64,000 nt of DNA from positions 248,001-312,000 of the forward strand of contig CM035312.1 of the NCBI GenBank assembly GCA_002900995.3, given 5' to 3'. Shown in pieces: positions 12,196 through 22,784 of the stretch (the stretch's first letter is position 1; each line of letters begins with the position of its first letter). The position numbers and the translations under genes are program-made. Source of the stretch: Ganoderma boninense. Lineage: Eukaryota > Basidiomycota > Agaricomycetes > Polyporales > Polyporaceae. The notes beneath the pieces were generated by a model. It saw nothing but the letters and a program-made list of their open reading frames with translations. It did not search any database and had not been told where the DNA came from.

Positions 12196-13843
12196 ATGGG
12201 AAAGTTCCGCAGTCTTCCGGATCTCAACTTCGACATCCTACTGCAGATTATCTTCCTCTTAACCCGCACCGATGTGGCGTGTCTCGCTCGCACCTGCCGT
12301 GCTCTTCGAGTCGCTCTGTCTGCAGAACTCGCGCGCGGAGCTGTCGCTCTCGAAGGACGACACCTGGCCTCCTTCCTCTCGTTCGTCGATGTTACCGTCC
12401 AAAACGGAAGGGACCGATTATCTTACTTTCGCAAGCTCGTCCTGCCTGGATCGACATACGACGAGTCCCTATCAAGCGGCGAAGACGTCCTCTCGACGAG
12501 GGACGTCAAACAGGCGATGTCGAGCATCTTCAAGCTTGCTGCCACCAACCTCGGGTCCCTATCCATCCTAGACTTAGACGCGTTCTCGTTCCGCCCCTTG
12601 GAACTCAAGAAGCTGCTCGACTCCCTCCCCCGTCTCCAAGTTCTGGAACTATCAGGCGTCGACAAGAAACACCAAAATGCCCTAACAGACACCCTCCCCC
12701 ACCTCCACACGCTCACGCTCACCTTCCTCAAACCCGAGACCAACATCGTCCCCTTCCTAAAATCTCAATCACCCTCGAGCCTTGCCTCCCTCCATGAGCT
12801 GACCCTGCGCAACGGGACCCTCACCCCGAAGGACCCCTCCCTCTCCCTCCCCACCGTGCACACCCTCCGCGCGTGCCCCGCGACGCTCCCGAGCGACGTC
12901 GACGCCTACACCCACGCCTTCCCCAACGCGCAGCACGTCACGCTCGACTTCCCGCGCGGCCCCGGCCAAGCCCGGATGGACGCCGCCTTCCGCAAGCGCA
13001 TGCCGAGCTGCCACCCCGACATCGAGTGGTCGAGCCCGCACACCCAGACTTGGCGCGCCGCCTTCCTCCAGCGCCCCAGCAAGCAGCCCGGCGCGTGGCC
13101 GCACCTGCTGACCCTCCGCGCGGCGGGCTACGGGGTGGGGAGGCTGAGCTGGGCGGGGCTGACGTGCCAGGCGCCCCGCGTGGAGGTGGCGAGCCCGCGC
13201 TTCCTCAGCTCGCAGTTCGGGGAGGTGCTGGGCGAGCTGCGCCCGCGGTGCGTCGTGTTCCACCCGGGCTCGTTCGACGGGCCGTGGAAGGGCCAGCCGT
13301 GCGGGTGGGGCATGCTCCTCGCGCTGCAGGCGGCGCCGTTTGTGACGAGGCTCGTGGTCGTCGTGTGTGGGAGGGTTTGGGAGTACGTGTCCCAGGCGGT
13401 GTGGCTGGTGCGTTGGGTTCGGTGAAAGATGGCCTGTCTTGCCTGGATTGCTCACGTCCTTTATGTTGTAGACGAACTTCTGCCGGTATCTGGAGAAGGC
13501 CTCCGTTTCGTGTCTCCTGCTCCGACTCGACTTCGAGTATCCTGCGTCTCAGGAACGATCTGACCAGTTGGAGACGTGGCGCGAGGCTATGAGCCACATC
13601 CCTTCGCTGCGGGTGCTCCTCTTACAAGTCGGAGATGATGTCATCGTAGGATGGGCGAGGAAAGAGCGCGACGGACTCGAATGGAAGGAAATGAACGAAA
13701 GCGCAAGGCTCAAATTCCTGGCTTCGGAGGACCTCCGTCCTGCCTCCATTGAGCCCTGCGAACAATGCAATATGTATGCTTGCTTTATTCTTTCTTCCGC
13801 TACTATTCACGAATCCTAATTCGTTTACAGATCCAGCGAGTAA
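12196..13843 (+). CDS. F-box protein with leucine-rich C-terminal region
   Basis: Probable substrate-recognition subunit of an SCF ubiquitin ligase. Three exons (12196-13407, 13472-13773, 13831-13843) give 508 aa, the last exon coding only the final residues. Residues 7-45 form an F-box (pattern L-P-D-L-N-F-D-I-L-L-Q-I, then T-D-V-A-C-L-A-R-T-C-R-A-L). The middle shows irregular leucine-rich segments such as L-P-R-L-Q-V-L-E-L-S. The substrate is unknown, and lineage-specific F-box genes of this type are very numerous in agaricomycetes. It is convergent with GST paralogue 3, with only 82 bp between stop codons, so the two 3' UTRs must overlap or be very short. Confidence 0.85.
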
Positions 13844-13925
13844 CCACATCGTCCGCAACCGTGCCACCTCAGTCGAGTCCATTCGACTTCACAAAACTCC
13901 GTTGCACATTGCTCCATACGCTCCG

Positions 13926-14913
13926 TCACTCCTGGGCCGTAGGCACGGGCAAACGAAGGTCGCTGTTGATGACGCCCGTCCTCTTGAACCTATCGATGCG
14001 CCGCGCGAAGTTACGCTCCACGTCCGCCTGCCCCGTCGCACAAAAATCAGCCCGTCAGATCGACACAGCTACCAACCGCCAAACGCACCTCGTCCCACGT
14101 CTTCGCCACGCTCTCCCTCTTCTTGTTGTCCTCCACATACTGCCTCAGCCTCGCGAACCTCGGCGAGTGCCACGTCTCGAGCGCCCTGTCCGCCTCGCCC
14201 TCGCGGAGCGTAAACGGCTTCACGCGCCAAATATGCTCCATGCGCAGGAGAATCGGAAGCAGCGCCGCGTCCGCGATTGACCACCCCCCGAACAGGAACC
14301 CCCCCTCAGGCTCTGCATCCAGTTTGCGCTGGAGCGCGTCGAGGACGGCGAAGAGGCCGTCGGTGGGCGCGCCCATGAAGACGCTCGGGAACCACGCGGG
14401 GAGGAGCGTCTTCTCGACGAAGTGCGCGGCGAAGAGCCGCGCCTGCGCGCGCCGCACGGGGTCCGCGGGCAGGAGGCGCGCCGCGGGGAAGAGGTCCGCG
14501 AGGAACTCGAGGATCACGAGCGAGTCTGGGAGCCCGACTGCGTCCCCGGACGGCGCCTCGTCCGCGCTGAGCGCGGGCCCGCCGTAGACGAGGTACGGGA
14601 CCTGGCGGAACCAGAATCGGGGCATGCGTCAGACTCGGGGCGGACTGTGGAGTGTGGCGAGGATGAGGAGTGAGAGACGCACCCTGCCTTCGCCGGGGTA
14701 GACCTTCTTTTCGTACCACTCGGGCTTGTCGACGAGGTCGATCCAGATGACGTCGTACGTCGCCTTGGCCTCTTCGAGGGCCAGGCGGACCCTGTGCGGG
14801 AAGGGCGAGTCCTGCTTATGATCAGACGGCGGTGTCCGCGGAAGCAGGTGGAGGTAAAGCGGGCTCACCACCGCGGCGTAGAGGGTGATTCTCTTGGTGG
14901 TGGTGTCCGACAT
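13926..14913 (-). CDS. Glutathione S-transferase-like protein (GST paralogue 3)
   Basis: GST-type protein of 262 aa from four exons: 14913-14869, 14811-14683, 14601-14089 and 14027-13926. It begins [15 protein letters not shown]. The active-site loop is D-S-P-F-P-H-R-V (Ser again replacing Cys), followed by K-P-E-W-Y and the V-P-Y-L turn. The helical domain has GGWSIADAA. Exon 3 is 171 codons, as in paralogues 1 and 2, but the sequence is clearly more diverged and the last exon is longer (33 aa) and basic. The gene is convergent with the F-box gene. It lies at the edge of the gene-poor 15-19 kb stretch. Confidence 0.9.
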
Positions 14914-16376
14914 CGTTCTGTCGCTGGTGCACGTCAAGTCGCCTGGGTTTGTTTGTTGCGTTGAGATAGGACCAGCGCGTCCAGAGGCTTTATGTATGCG
15001 TCAAGCTCTCGAACGTTGCCGAATCGAAGCACCTCCCCGGTCCCAGACGGCAGGGCTTGCGTATGCACCCGGCCGCCAAGCTCAAACTTTGCTGCAAGTT
15101 GCACGGAGCGCAACGAGGTGAGCAGACGCGTCGCCGGCATGCGTGTTCTGGCATAGCAGGGACCTGCTGCGGATGTCTATCATACCAAGAACCTGCGGAC
15201 GCGGGCGCGGTGAACTGTTGTTCTTTGGCGGCCGGTCACACGTACCTTGATAGCTGCGCTCCTTCGCCTGACCTCCATGGGAACCTGGCGCAACCTACAC
15301 TCTGTGCCAACCTGTTCGTTTATCCGAGTGAGAGCGTCTTCTAGCTCTGTGGTCAACTTGATCTGGTCCCGGGGGGCACAGGTACCAGCAGGTACCTCTC
15401 TGAGTTCGACTGCGCAAGCTACCAAACGTCAATCTGTCACCTGCGTGGTGCTGAGCGTTGCGTTCTGGCGGTCTTGTTGAAATGAGCCATCGTAAAATTG
15501 ACAGTAGTTACACGGAATAGTCGGTGCGCCTACACCTGGCGCATAACATCCGTCGTAGCAAGTACGTTATGCGCTCTTGGATACAGTATTCCTGCCAGCC
15601 TCTTTGTTGAACTTACCAGACTCGGAAGCGGCGCCGCAAAGCAAGAAGGAGAACAGGAGAATTCGCACCGTGGGGTGAATTCCGCCGCAGGAAGGGAGCA
15701 CACTGCAGGAAATCCGGCGACCGGCTGACAACAAGATCCATCGAAACTGTGAATATAGATTCAGTCACTTACTGCAATCCCCTTCGACTACTTACTCAGC
15801 TGCAGACGATGCAAATGTTCGACAGAGTTGTCTTGCTCGCGTGGTCGTGCATATACGTAATCATGAACTTCAAATACGAGGACGCCTTTCCATTTTGGGC
15901 AGAGCATATGAAACGCCGAACTTCAACCAAAGTCTTGACTCTCTCAGGGTGGCCATAACCACGATTATCTCCCTCATTTTCCAATGGATGGATCGACCGC
16001 CACACGCCGTGGATGAAAGCTGTCATAATCCTCTGTTTCTATTTACTTATCTTGACACCGGCGGGCGTCCGAGCAAACAATATTGTGACCAAGGGGTCAA
16101 TCCCGACCCATATCCGAGTCCGAATCAGATCCTGGTTTGGTCCAGCAAGGGGTCCTTGACGGCGTTAAGCACCCCCTCCGCCGCCGTGTGTATCGCTCCT
16201 TATCACCAACTCTGGGAGACTCTGGGAGGGGAACGGAGGTCCTTCTCAATTTATGCGCCAGACAACATAAATTCGACTGGCCCTGTCGATGTCGTCAACG
16301 AGTCCTGCCTGTTCCTGTTCTGGTATCAGTGAAAGCCTTGACGCCGCATCAGAGCATTGGTAAGTACAGCATCAGT
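14914..16376. other. Gene-poor region upstream of GST paralogue 3
   Basis: This contains the presumed promoter of GST paralogue 3. Several frames of 60-160 codons exist (for example 15841-16332 on the plus strand), but none has a recognisable domain, family-like composition or supporting intron structure. Confidence 0.45.
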
Positions 16377-16822
16377 GGATGACTTCCCGTAAGAATCTAC
16401 GGCTCTGGGGCGTCCGTAGATCACTTTTGATGCAGGAGCGGAGCTTGATCTGTGCTAAGGATCTTGGTCGCTCGAGCATTTCTTACGAGCGCCTATGGTC
16501 ATGGACATCACTTACCTCAGCAGACAGGCGCACCCAATTTGGAAGGGACTTGACAGTTTCTTGATGCCAACAGGATTACTAATGATACATCCTTCCTTTT
16601 GAAGGGTGTTCGAGCTTTAGCGAGGCAACTACGGACGTCTTTAGGTCTGGAAGGGGGGGTCGACCCCCCCTTCTAGATGTTGGGCGCTTGTTGCATCTAC
16701 GGACGTCGGTCTCTGGAGCGGAGTCTGTATCGCACTCGGCATCTCGGCGGATAGGTCAGATTTCACATCTACGAGCAACTACGGACGTTGGGACGTCCGT
16801 AGATTCTTACGGGAAGTCATCC
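16377..16822. mobile_element. MITE-like non-autonomous DNA transposon (446 bp)
   Basis: The ends are perfect 26-bp terminal inverted repeats (16377-16402 and 16797-16822), beginning GGATGACTTCCCGTAAG. The similarity continues imperfectly inwards through CGTCCGTAG. The element is flanked on both sides by AGT, a possible 3-bp target-site duplication. The word CTACGGACGT or its reverse complement recurs several times in the subterminal regions, as expected for transposase-binding repeats. There is no coding capacity. A 3-bp duplication would fit CACTA-like or Harbinger-like superfamilies, but the family is not determined. Confidence 0.85.
16650..16673. repeat. 24-bp perfect GC-rich palindrome inside the MITE
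   Basis: A run of seven G, then TCGA, then seven C, with GAA and TTC at the outside, forms a perfect 24-bp palindrome in the centre of the element. It would form a very stable hairpin in single-stranded DNA. Confidence 0.9.
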
Positions 16823-19089
16823 AGTATTTGGCCACGGGACCGTGAACAGTAACCGCCACGATTCAGATTCTTTTTAGGAAGGCCCTGGAAGGCCATGAGG
16901 GTACTTACGAAATTTCTGATCCTCCCGCGACGAGCCGTCCACAGCGTCAATGTCGACTTGCTTATTTCCACACAACTGGAAGTGCGGAACCATTCCGCCC
17001 CATGCCACGCACGAGCCGGCGGCACTATCGCGCCTTCCATGGGGAAGGGACGCGTCGATCGCGCCCCCCGCCGTCCGCCAACGCCGTGATCGTCCGCCAA
17101 CGCCACCCGGCGAGTCCCAGCCACTCGGAGCCACTCGGGCGCGCCGTCACGGTCGGCGCGCGATCACGACAGTCGCTATCAGTGTCACAAAACGACTCGG
17201 CTGCACTGCGATTGAGCGAAACTGTCAGCGGTCGCTGCTGGCTGTCAAAACCCCACAAATGATTCCAGAACCCCGCCCCAGGGACCCCCACCGCCACTGG
17301 CCAGGGACTCGAGAGAGACTAAGAGAGCGACGGACGACGGGCCTAGGCACACCCGTTATGCCACTCCACTCGGAGCTTGTGCAAGTGTGGAAGGTATTAC
17401 TCCCAGGCGTCCGGTAGCGAGTTTCTCGGCTCTATGTTTTGGTGTACCGACGTCGACGTCCTTCAGTTCAGGAAAGTGAGTACTTCTGTACTGGCTCGAG
17501 TTTCGAGGGTGCGTATCTGGACGCCAGATCGTGTATGTTCTGTTGATGACTTCAAATTCGACTTGGACTACACGTCGGTAAGTACAACAAATCACGGCGC
17601 TGTAATCCTGCCACTCGGTCTCGTGAAGGAGGCGAAATGACCTTGTCGACGTCAACGTCGGCCCTTGCAAAAAGTAAGATTGAACAGTCTGCCTGGAAAG
17701 TTTCAAAGGTCCCGAATAGTCATTCCGCGAATATGACCACGAACCTTGTTAATGAAAACGAGTACGCGACGCGACAACATTAATGATTGATCTGCCATAG
17801 GCTGGTAAGTAGGACCACCTGACCAAGGTCAGTACTACTCGACAAGCTCCTGGCATAAACGGGTCCTTGATCTCAATTAGAAATCGAGGTGACCCTTTCC
17901 ACGCCGAACGGAATGCGAGCGGAATGGCCACAGTGGTTTGACGCTTCCAGGGTCAGATGTAGTAGAAAGGCCACCGCGACAGCTCAACAGGTTGCCACGT
18001 CGGACATGTTAGGGGCCCAGGCGTGCATCAAAATACTAGTTGTTATTCTCTGATAATTGCGGTCCTTGAGACTAGACTTACCGGGAAATCAAAGTGGGCC
18101 CTTGGAATACTTGCCAGGCTCTTTAAGGGTAGGCAGGCCGCGGTGAATTCGAAGATGCTTGACACTGGCGACCCATCGCGACAGATTGAAGAGGCTCGCT
18201 GCAGTGCTGCAGTGCAGGGTGCGGCTGGAACAGATCCGTTCGATGTCAATGCTTGCATAACACAAGGATGGTGACCGCACAGTACTTAAACATATCCGCA
18301 CAAGCGTTGAGATTCGAGAACGTTGGGACTGGAGACCCAGGAGAGAGAAGCAAATCCTCGAGTCGACGAGGCTTGCCGCATTGGACGGCCCGCCTGGTCC
18401 ACCCGGCAAGTCCGGGCCGATCGATGAAGCAAGCGCCCATTGGCTGTGCTTGTGCTTGTGGATTGCTTGTGGACGTCGTCTCTCCGTTCGTCCGACTCCG
18501 ATTCCAACTGGCGACTGTTGTCGAATGGCACCCCTTCAGACTTCTATGTGCAAGAGACAGCTTGATATGGATAGTTGCAGAATACTACGACTTGATATCA
18601 GTTGTAACAACGCTCACCATTTCATTACTAAAGCCGTCAAGGGCCTTACGATGCGGTGAGCATGCGGTGGGTTCTCCCTGCGCATTGGCAACATTCAAGT
18701 CGACGACGTGGCTAACGTCCTCATTACTTTGATCCTGCAGCTTCAAGGATATAATTGTGCTTACTCGCGTCATGCATGCCCAAGGCTCCTATCAAACCTT
18801 TTTCGACAGAGATTCCGAAACGTGAAGCTTTAAATGATTAAATCCGAAGCATCGGGGATGCCACTGACTGAAGGGTGATGGCGCTCAATGACGAGTCCAC
18901 CCGGCAGCTCCAGCAGAGTTCGCGCTGACAACGACGTCGATGCAGGCTGTAAGCAGGTGTACGCGAAAGCCGCCTGGCTGTCCGATCCCAAGTCAGCCCC
19001 TCTCGAGCCTTTAAAGCAGGGAACCCATGGAACGTCGGGCCATGACATTAACCTCTACCCTCCGCCACGGTCTCAGAACATCCACTATC
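16823..19089. other. Gene-poor region upstream of GST paralogue 4
   Basis: No gene is supported here. Short frames (for example 17377-17640 plus strand) have GT/AG-like boundaries but no recognisable family. The sequence looks like decayed intergenic DNA plus, in the last 300 bp, the promoter of GST paralogue 4. Confidence 0.45.
19010..19015 (+). promoter_or_regulatory. TATA-like TTTAAA upstream of GST paralogue 4
   Basis: TTTAAA sits 80 bp before the ATG at 19090 in otherwise GC-rich sequence, a plausible weak TATA element. Confidence 0.35.
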
Positions 19090-20105
19090 ATGTCCCAACA
19101 GATCACACTTTACAGCGCAAAGGTGAGTGCACGATGCCCCCATGGTCTTCATTCAATCGCGGCCGTGCCAGTACTGATTGGGATGTGCTCTGCAACCCTG
19201 AAGATCTGCCCCTTTGCTCACAGGGTGAGCATCTTTAACGTATTCACACCGAGAAAGGTGGCTTACAACAATCGTCTTGGCCGGCACAGGCAGACATTGC
19301 CCTCACGGAAGCCAAGGTCCCCTTCACCCGGTACGAGATTGATCTGACGGACAAACCCGAGTGGTACGCACCCAAGATCAACCCCGCCAGCAAGGTTCGT
19401 CCCCGCCCCCACTCAAGTCTCAGTGCCCCAACCATCCTCCGAGTCGGCGTGCATCCCAATGCTGAATCCTGACCACCTCTGCCCCAAGTAGGTCCCCGCA
19501 ATCGCGTATGGGGGGCCGTCCGTCCCGGCCGACCAGCCCTCCCCCGAGTCGACCAAGCTCGCCGAGTCGCTCGTGCTCGTCGAGTTCGTCGGCGACCTCT
19601 TCCCCTCGTCCGGCATCGTCCCCGCGGACCCGGTGAAGCGCGCCCAGGCGCGCTTCTTCATCGAGGGCGTCTCGAGCAAGCTGAACCCCGCGTACTACGC
19701 GCTCCAGATGAAGGGCGCGCCCGCCGCGGACTACTACGCCGCGCTCGAGTACCTCCAGGCGCTCCTCCCCGCCGACGGGGGTTTCGTGGTGGGCGAGTAC
19801 TCGATGGCGGACATCGCGATCACGCCGTTCCTCGCGCGCGCGAGGATGTCGTTCAAGAACGATATCGGCGCGTGGGAGGAGGGCGAGGGCCCGAAGATCT
19901 GGGAGACTATCGCTTCGGCTTCGGGGAGGTTTGCGCGGCTGGCGAAGTACACGGATCGCGTGTTTGCGCGCGAGAGCTTCAAGGCGACATGGGACGAGGT
20001 ATGGCCGTCCATTTCATCGTTTTATAGGGGATATGGTGTTCACCATCCAAACAGGAATACGTTCTGGCCTTTTACAAGAAACGATTTGCCGACCTCCGCA
20101 AGTAA
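19090..20105 (+). CDS. Cys-type glutathione S-transferase-like protein (GST paralogue 4) with catalytic microexon
   Basis: GST-type protein of 238 aa from five exons: 19090-19122, 19204-19224, 19290-19394, 19492-19998 and 20055-20105. Exon 1 codes MSQQITLYSAK. Exon 2 is only 21 nt and codes I-C-P-F-A-H-R, the active-site loop with a Cys typical of Cys-dependent (omega-like) GSTs, which favour thiol transfer or deglutathionylation over conjugation. Exon 3 holds the E-I-D-L segment and K-P-E-W-Y, exon 4 the V-P-A-I turn and the helical domain with GEYSMADIA. The other three GSTs here have Ser at this position and no such microexon. The microexon is needed to keep the frame and the family motif, so I regard it as real although transcript evidence is absent. 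Confidence 0.88.
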
Positions 20106-20295
20106 GCAGGTGGGGTGTTTAGGACGTTGCGCCGTTGTGTGCAGGCGGAAACGGTGTAAAGTGGTATCAATCTTAATTGATAAATTATCGGAGATACAAG
20201 GGGCCCTACAGACAAACCGAAGTGCATCACATCATACACGAACATACAAGACCCGACTCCATCCTCCACGCCCGCAATACACACTCAGGCTATAC

Positions 20296-21721
20296 CTATA
20301 CCGCGCCGGAGGTGCTGAGCGAGTGCAGCTCCTGCGCATCCTCGTCGTCCACCTTCCGCGTCGTCGTGCCGTGCACGTACACCTCGAGGTTCGACATGTT
20401 CATGTTCGTGTTCATGTCCGCGTTCGAGCCCGCGGCGGTCGCGGTCGTCGCCGTGCCCGCGGACGCGGACAGGCCCGTCGTGAAGTGCGTCGTCTTGCGC
20501 GCGATGTTCCATGTCATCGTGCGCGTCGCGTGCTGCGTGTAGAAGTTGTCGTCGTGCCGCTGGTGCCCCACGCGCAGGATCACGATCGAGAAGATGATCC
20601 CCGTCAGCGGCGTCGCCTATTCGACGTCCAGTGAGCGGTGGAGGCGTGGAGAGAACGGAAGAGCGAGGGACGTACCATCTCGGACATGATCTCGAGGCCC
20701 TGCGAGCCGAAGTTGAGGGTCATCACGTAGACGAAGAGGTACGCGGCGTTGAGCATGCCGCTCTCGAGGATGATGCGGACGATCGGGAAGAGGCTCGGGT
20801 TGGCGCGCTCCATCGTCGTCTTCGCCGCCTGGTGGTCGACGTGCCAGATGCGGAACGCGAGCATACCTGGGCCGTGCCGACCGTCAGCACCACAAAAACA
20901 CGCTCGGATGCGAAGCAATGGAACGTACATGTCGAGAAGGCGTTGGCGACGAGGCTGAGGGAGAAGAACGCCTTCAACCACGACGCTTCCGAGAGCACGG
21001 TCTGGTTCGGCAGGTTGCTATACGCCCACATCGTGTATGAACCCGACGCTGCAGGATCCGTCTCAGCACCACCGCCCATTTCGAATGCACGCGACCGATC
21101 GCCTCGTACCTGCGCTGGTAAACGACAGAGCGACGGGGAACAGCACGATCCAAAGATTCTTGCCCCAAACGACCCAGCACCGATAGTTCTGCACTCGACC
21201 ATGACTCAGCATCCTCCCCCTCCCCCGCAAAACAAGACCCAAGACCAGACGGGGACGGACGTACCACAAACGAGTCGCCGACGAGCAGCACCGCGACGAG
21301 GAGGCTGTGCTTGGTGGTGAACAGCGGCTGCGTGACGTCCGCGAGGTAGCCGATGCGCGCCGTGCGCGGGTCGTGCCGGATGAACGCCTCGAAGACGTTC
21401 GCGGTGTCGACCGCGAAGCGCGCCGTCGCGAGCACGATCAGCAGCACGCCCGCGGACACCATCGGCCAGCTCAGCTGCGACCCGTGCCGCTTCCGCCGCC
21501 GCACGAGGTCGTACCCGCACACCGCGAACAGGCACACGAACACACCTGCATGTGCATGTCGAATGGAATGGAACGGGATGGAGGAGGTTGGTTAGTGCGC
21601 GAGACCGGCGAATGATAGGTGGAGCGGATACGGGGATCGTGAACGGGGACTCGGACGCACCGTACAGCGCGCCTTCGGCTGCGAGGCCGGCGAGTTCGGC
21701 GACGTCAATGAGCATCGGCAT
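20296..21721 (-). CDS. Seven-helix integral membrane protein of an agaricomycete-specific family
   Basis: A multi-exon gene whose joined frames code a polytopic membrane protein. The short first exon starts M-P-M-L-I-D-V-A-E-L-A-G-L. Hydrophobic segments follow in order: V-F-V-C-L-F-A-V-C, S-A-G-V-L-L-I-V-L-A, then L-L-V-A-V-L-L-V-G-D, then R-C-W-V-V-W-G-K-N-L-W-I-V-L, then further helices in the region 21000-20580. The R-C-W-V-V-W-G-K motif after the third or fourth helix is characteristic of a large uncharacterised agaricomycete family. The C-terminal tail (20560-20296) is hydrophilic with many Asn, Thr and Ala. Function is unknown and transport or sensing is only a guess. An alternative ATG six bases downstream is equally possible. 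Confidence 0.75.
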
Positions 21722-22784
21722 CCTGGCTATGAAGCTGCTCCGAGTCAAGCGAGAACCGCTGCAGTCCTGGGGAGGGCGGGGGAGACGGGACGACAGGTAG
21801 CCGGCAATATAGAGCCTGAGGCAGGGAAGGAGGGTGCGAGAGGGAGAGTGCCTTGCCGGCCGCTCTGCAGTTCCACCAATGATAAAGACGAGGTCGCGCT
21901 CGCTTAGCTGTGGTAGCCCCCAGCGTCCAACCTTGATTTATAGGCGGCTACGCCTTACGACCCACCCTCGGCCTGCGGAATGCAAATGGCCAAGCAAACG
22001 CGCGCGAATGATGTGGGGTGTGGCCGACATGACAGTGCAGCACGATGGTTCCCGGGCGCACCATGGGGACATTGCCAATGGGGCAAAGGCCCCAGGGACA
22101 GCATCATCTTCGCGCGCGTAGCAAGCACACCCGCGCTGTCGGTGGGAGTGGGTGCCGAGTTGGCGGATCGGAGTGCGTCGGACGCCGTCTACGGATCCGC
22201 GCGCTTTCGGTGAGAACGCAGGCCCCGGATGCAGCACTGGGCGTGGACGCAGGAAGCAGGCCGTTACGAGAACCCGCTCAAGAAGCAGAGGCCCGCTTGA
22301 TGCCAGTAGTGGTTCCGACGATCGTCCAACAGTGACTAAATAGTGATGAGTATCACTGCCCCCGGGTCGATCTGGAGGGGGATCCCGTGTTACTGCAACG
22401 GAGGGCTCGGCATCATCAGCATCTATAGAGGGAGGCCTGGTCTCGAGACAGAGAAGTGAGCAATTTGCTTGAGAAGACATTGGGACTCTCACCAGCCTGA
22501 GACGCCATGATCTAGGAGCTTCATGAATCGCACGAAGTGCTTGGGTCGCCGTTATCAGCAGCTGGCTGGTTGCGACAGGGACAAGAACAAGACCTTCTGT
22601 CAATTGCGACACCAGAGCTACAGCAACACTTGATACAGCTTGTCGCTGGCTGTCAGACCGGCCACTGCAGCGACGCTATACAATACACACATAAGTACGC
22701 AGTTACACTTCATCCGCACATCAAACACGCGACACGTTCACCGCGAGAATCGGAGACACCAGAGCGCGCAGATGAAACATCCAC
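21722..22784. other. Intergenic region, no gene recognised
   Basis: This lies between the membrane protein start and the FAD oxidase stop. The 224-codon minus-strand frame at 21938-22612 has arginine- and proline-rich, non-family-like composition and no introns, so it was not called. Confidence 0.45.

Noticed and set aside
15841..16332. 163-codon plus-strand frame
   Set aside because: No domain, no family-like pattern, and it ends just before the MITE. Probably chance in intergenic DNA.
21938..22612. 224-codon minus-strand frame
   Set aside because: Arg/Pro/Ser-rich without introns or recognisable motifs, unlike real genes here, which have several introns.
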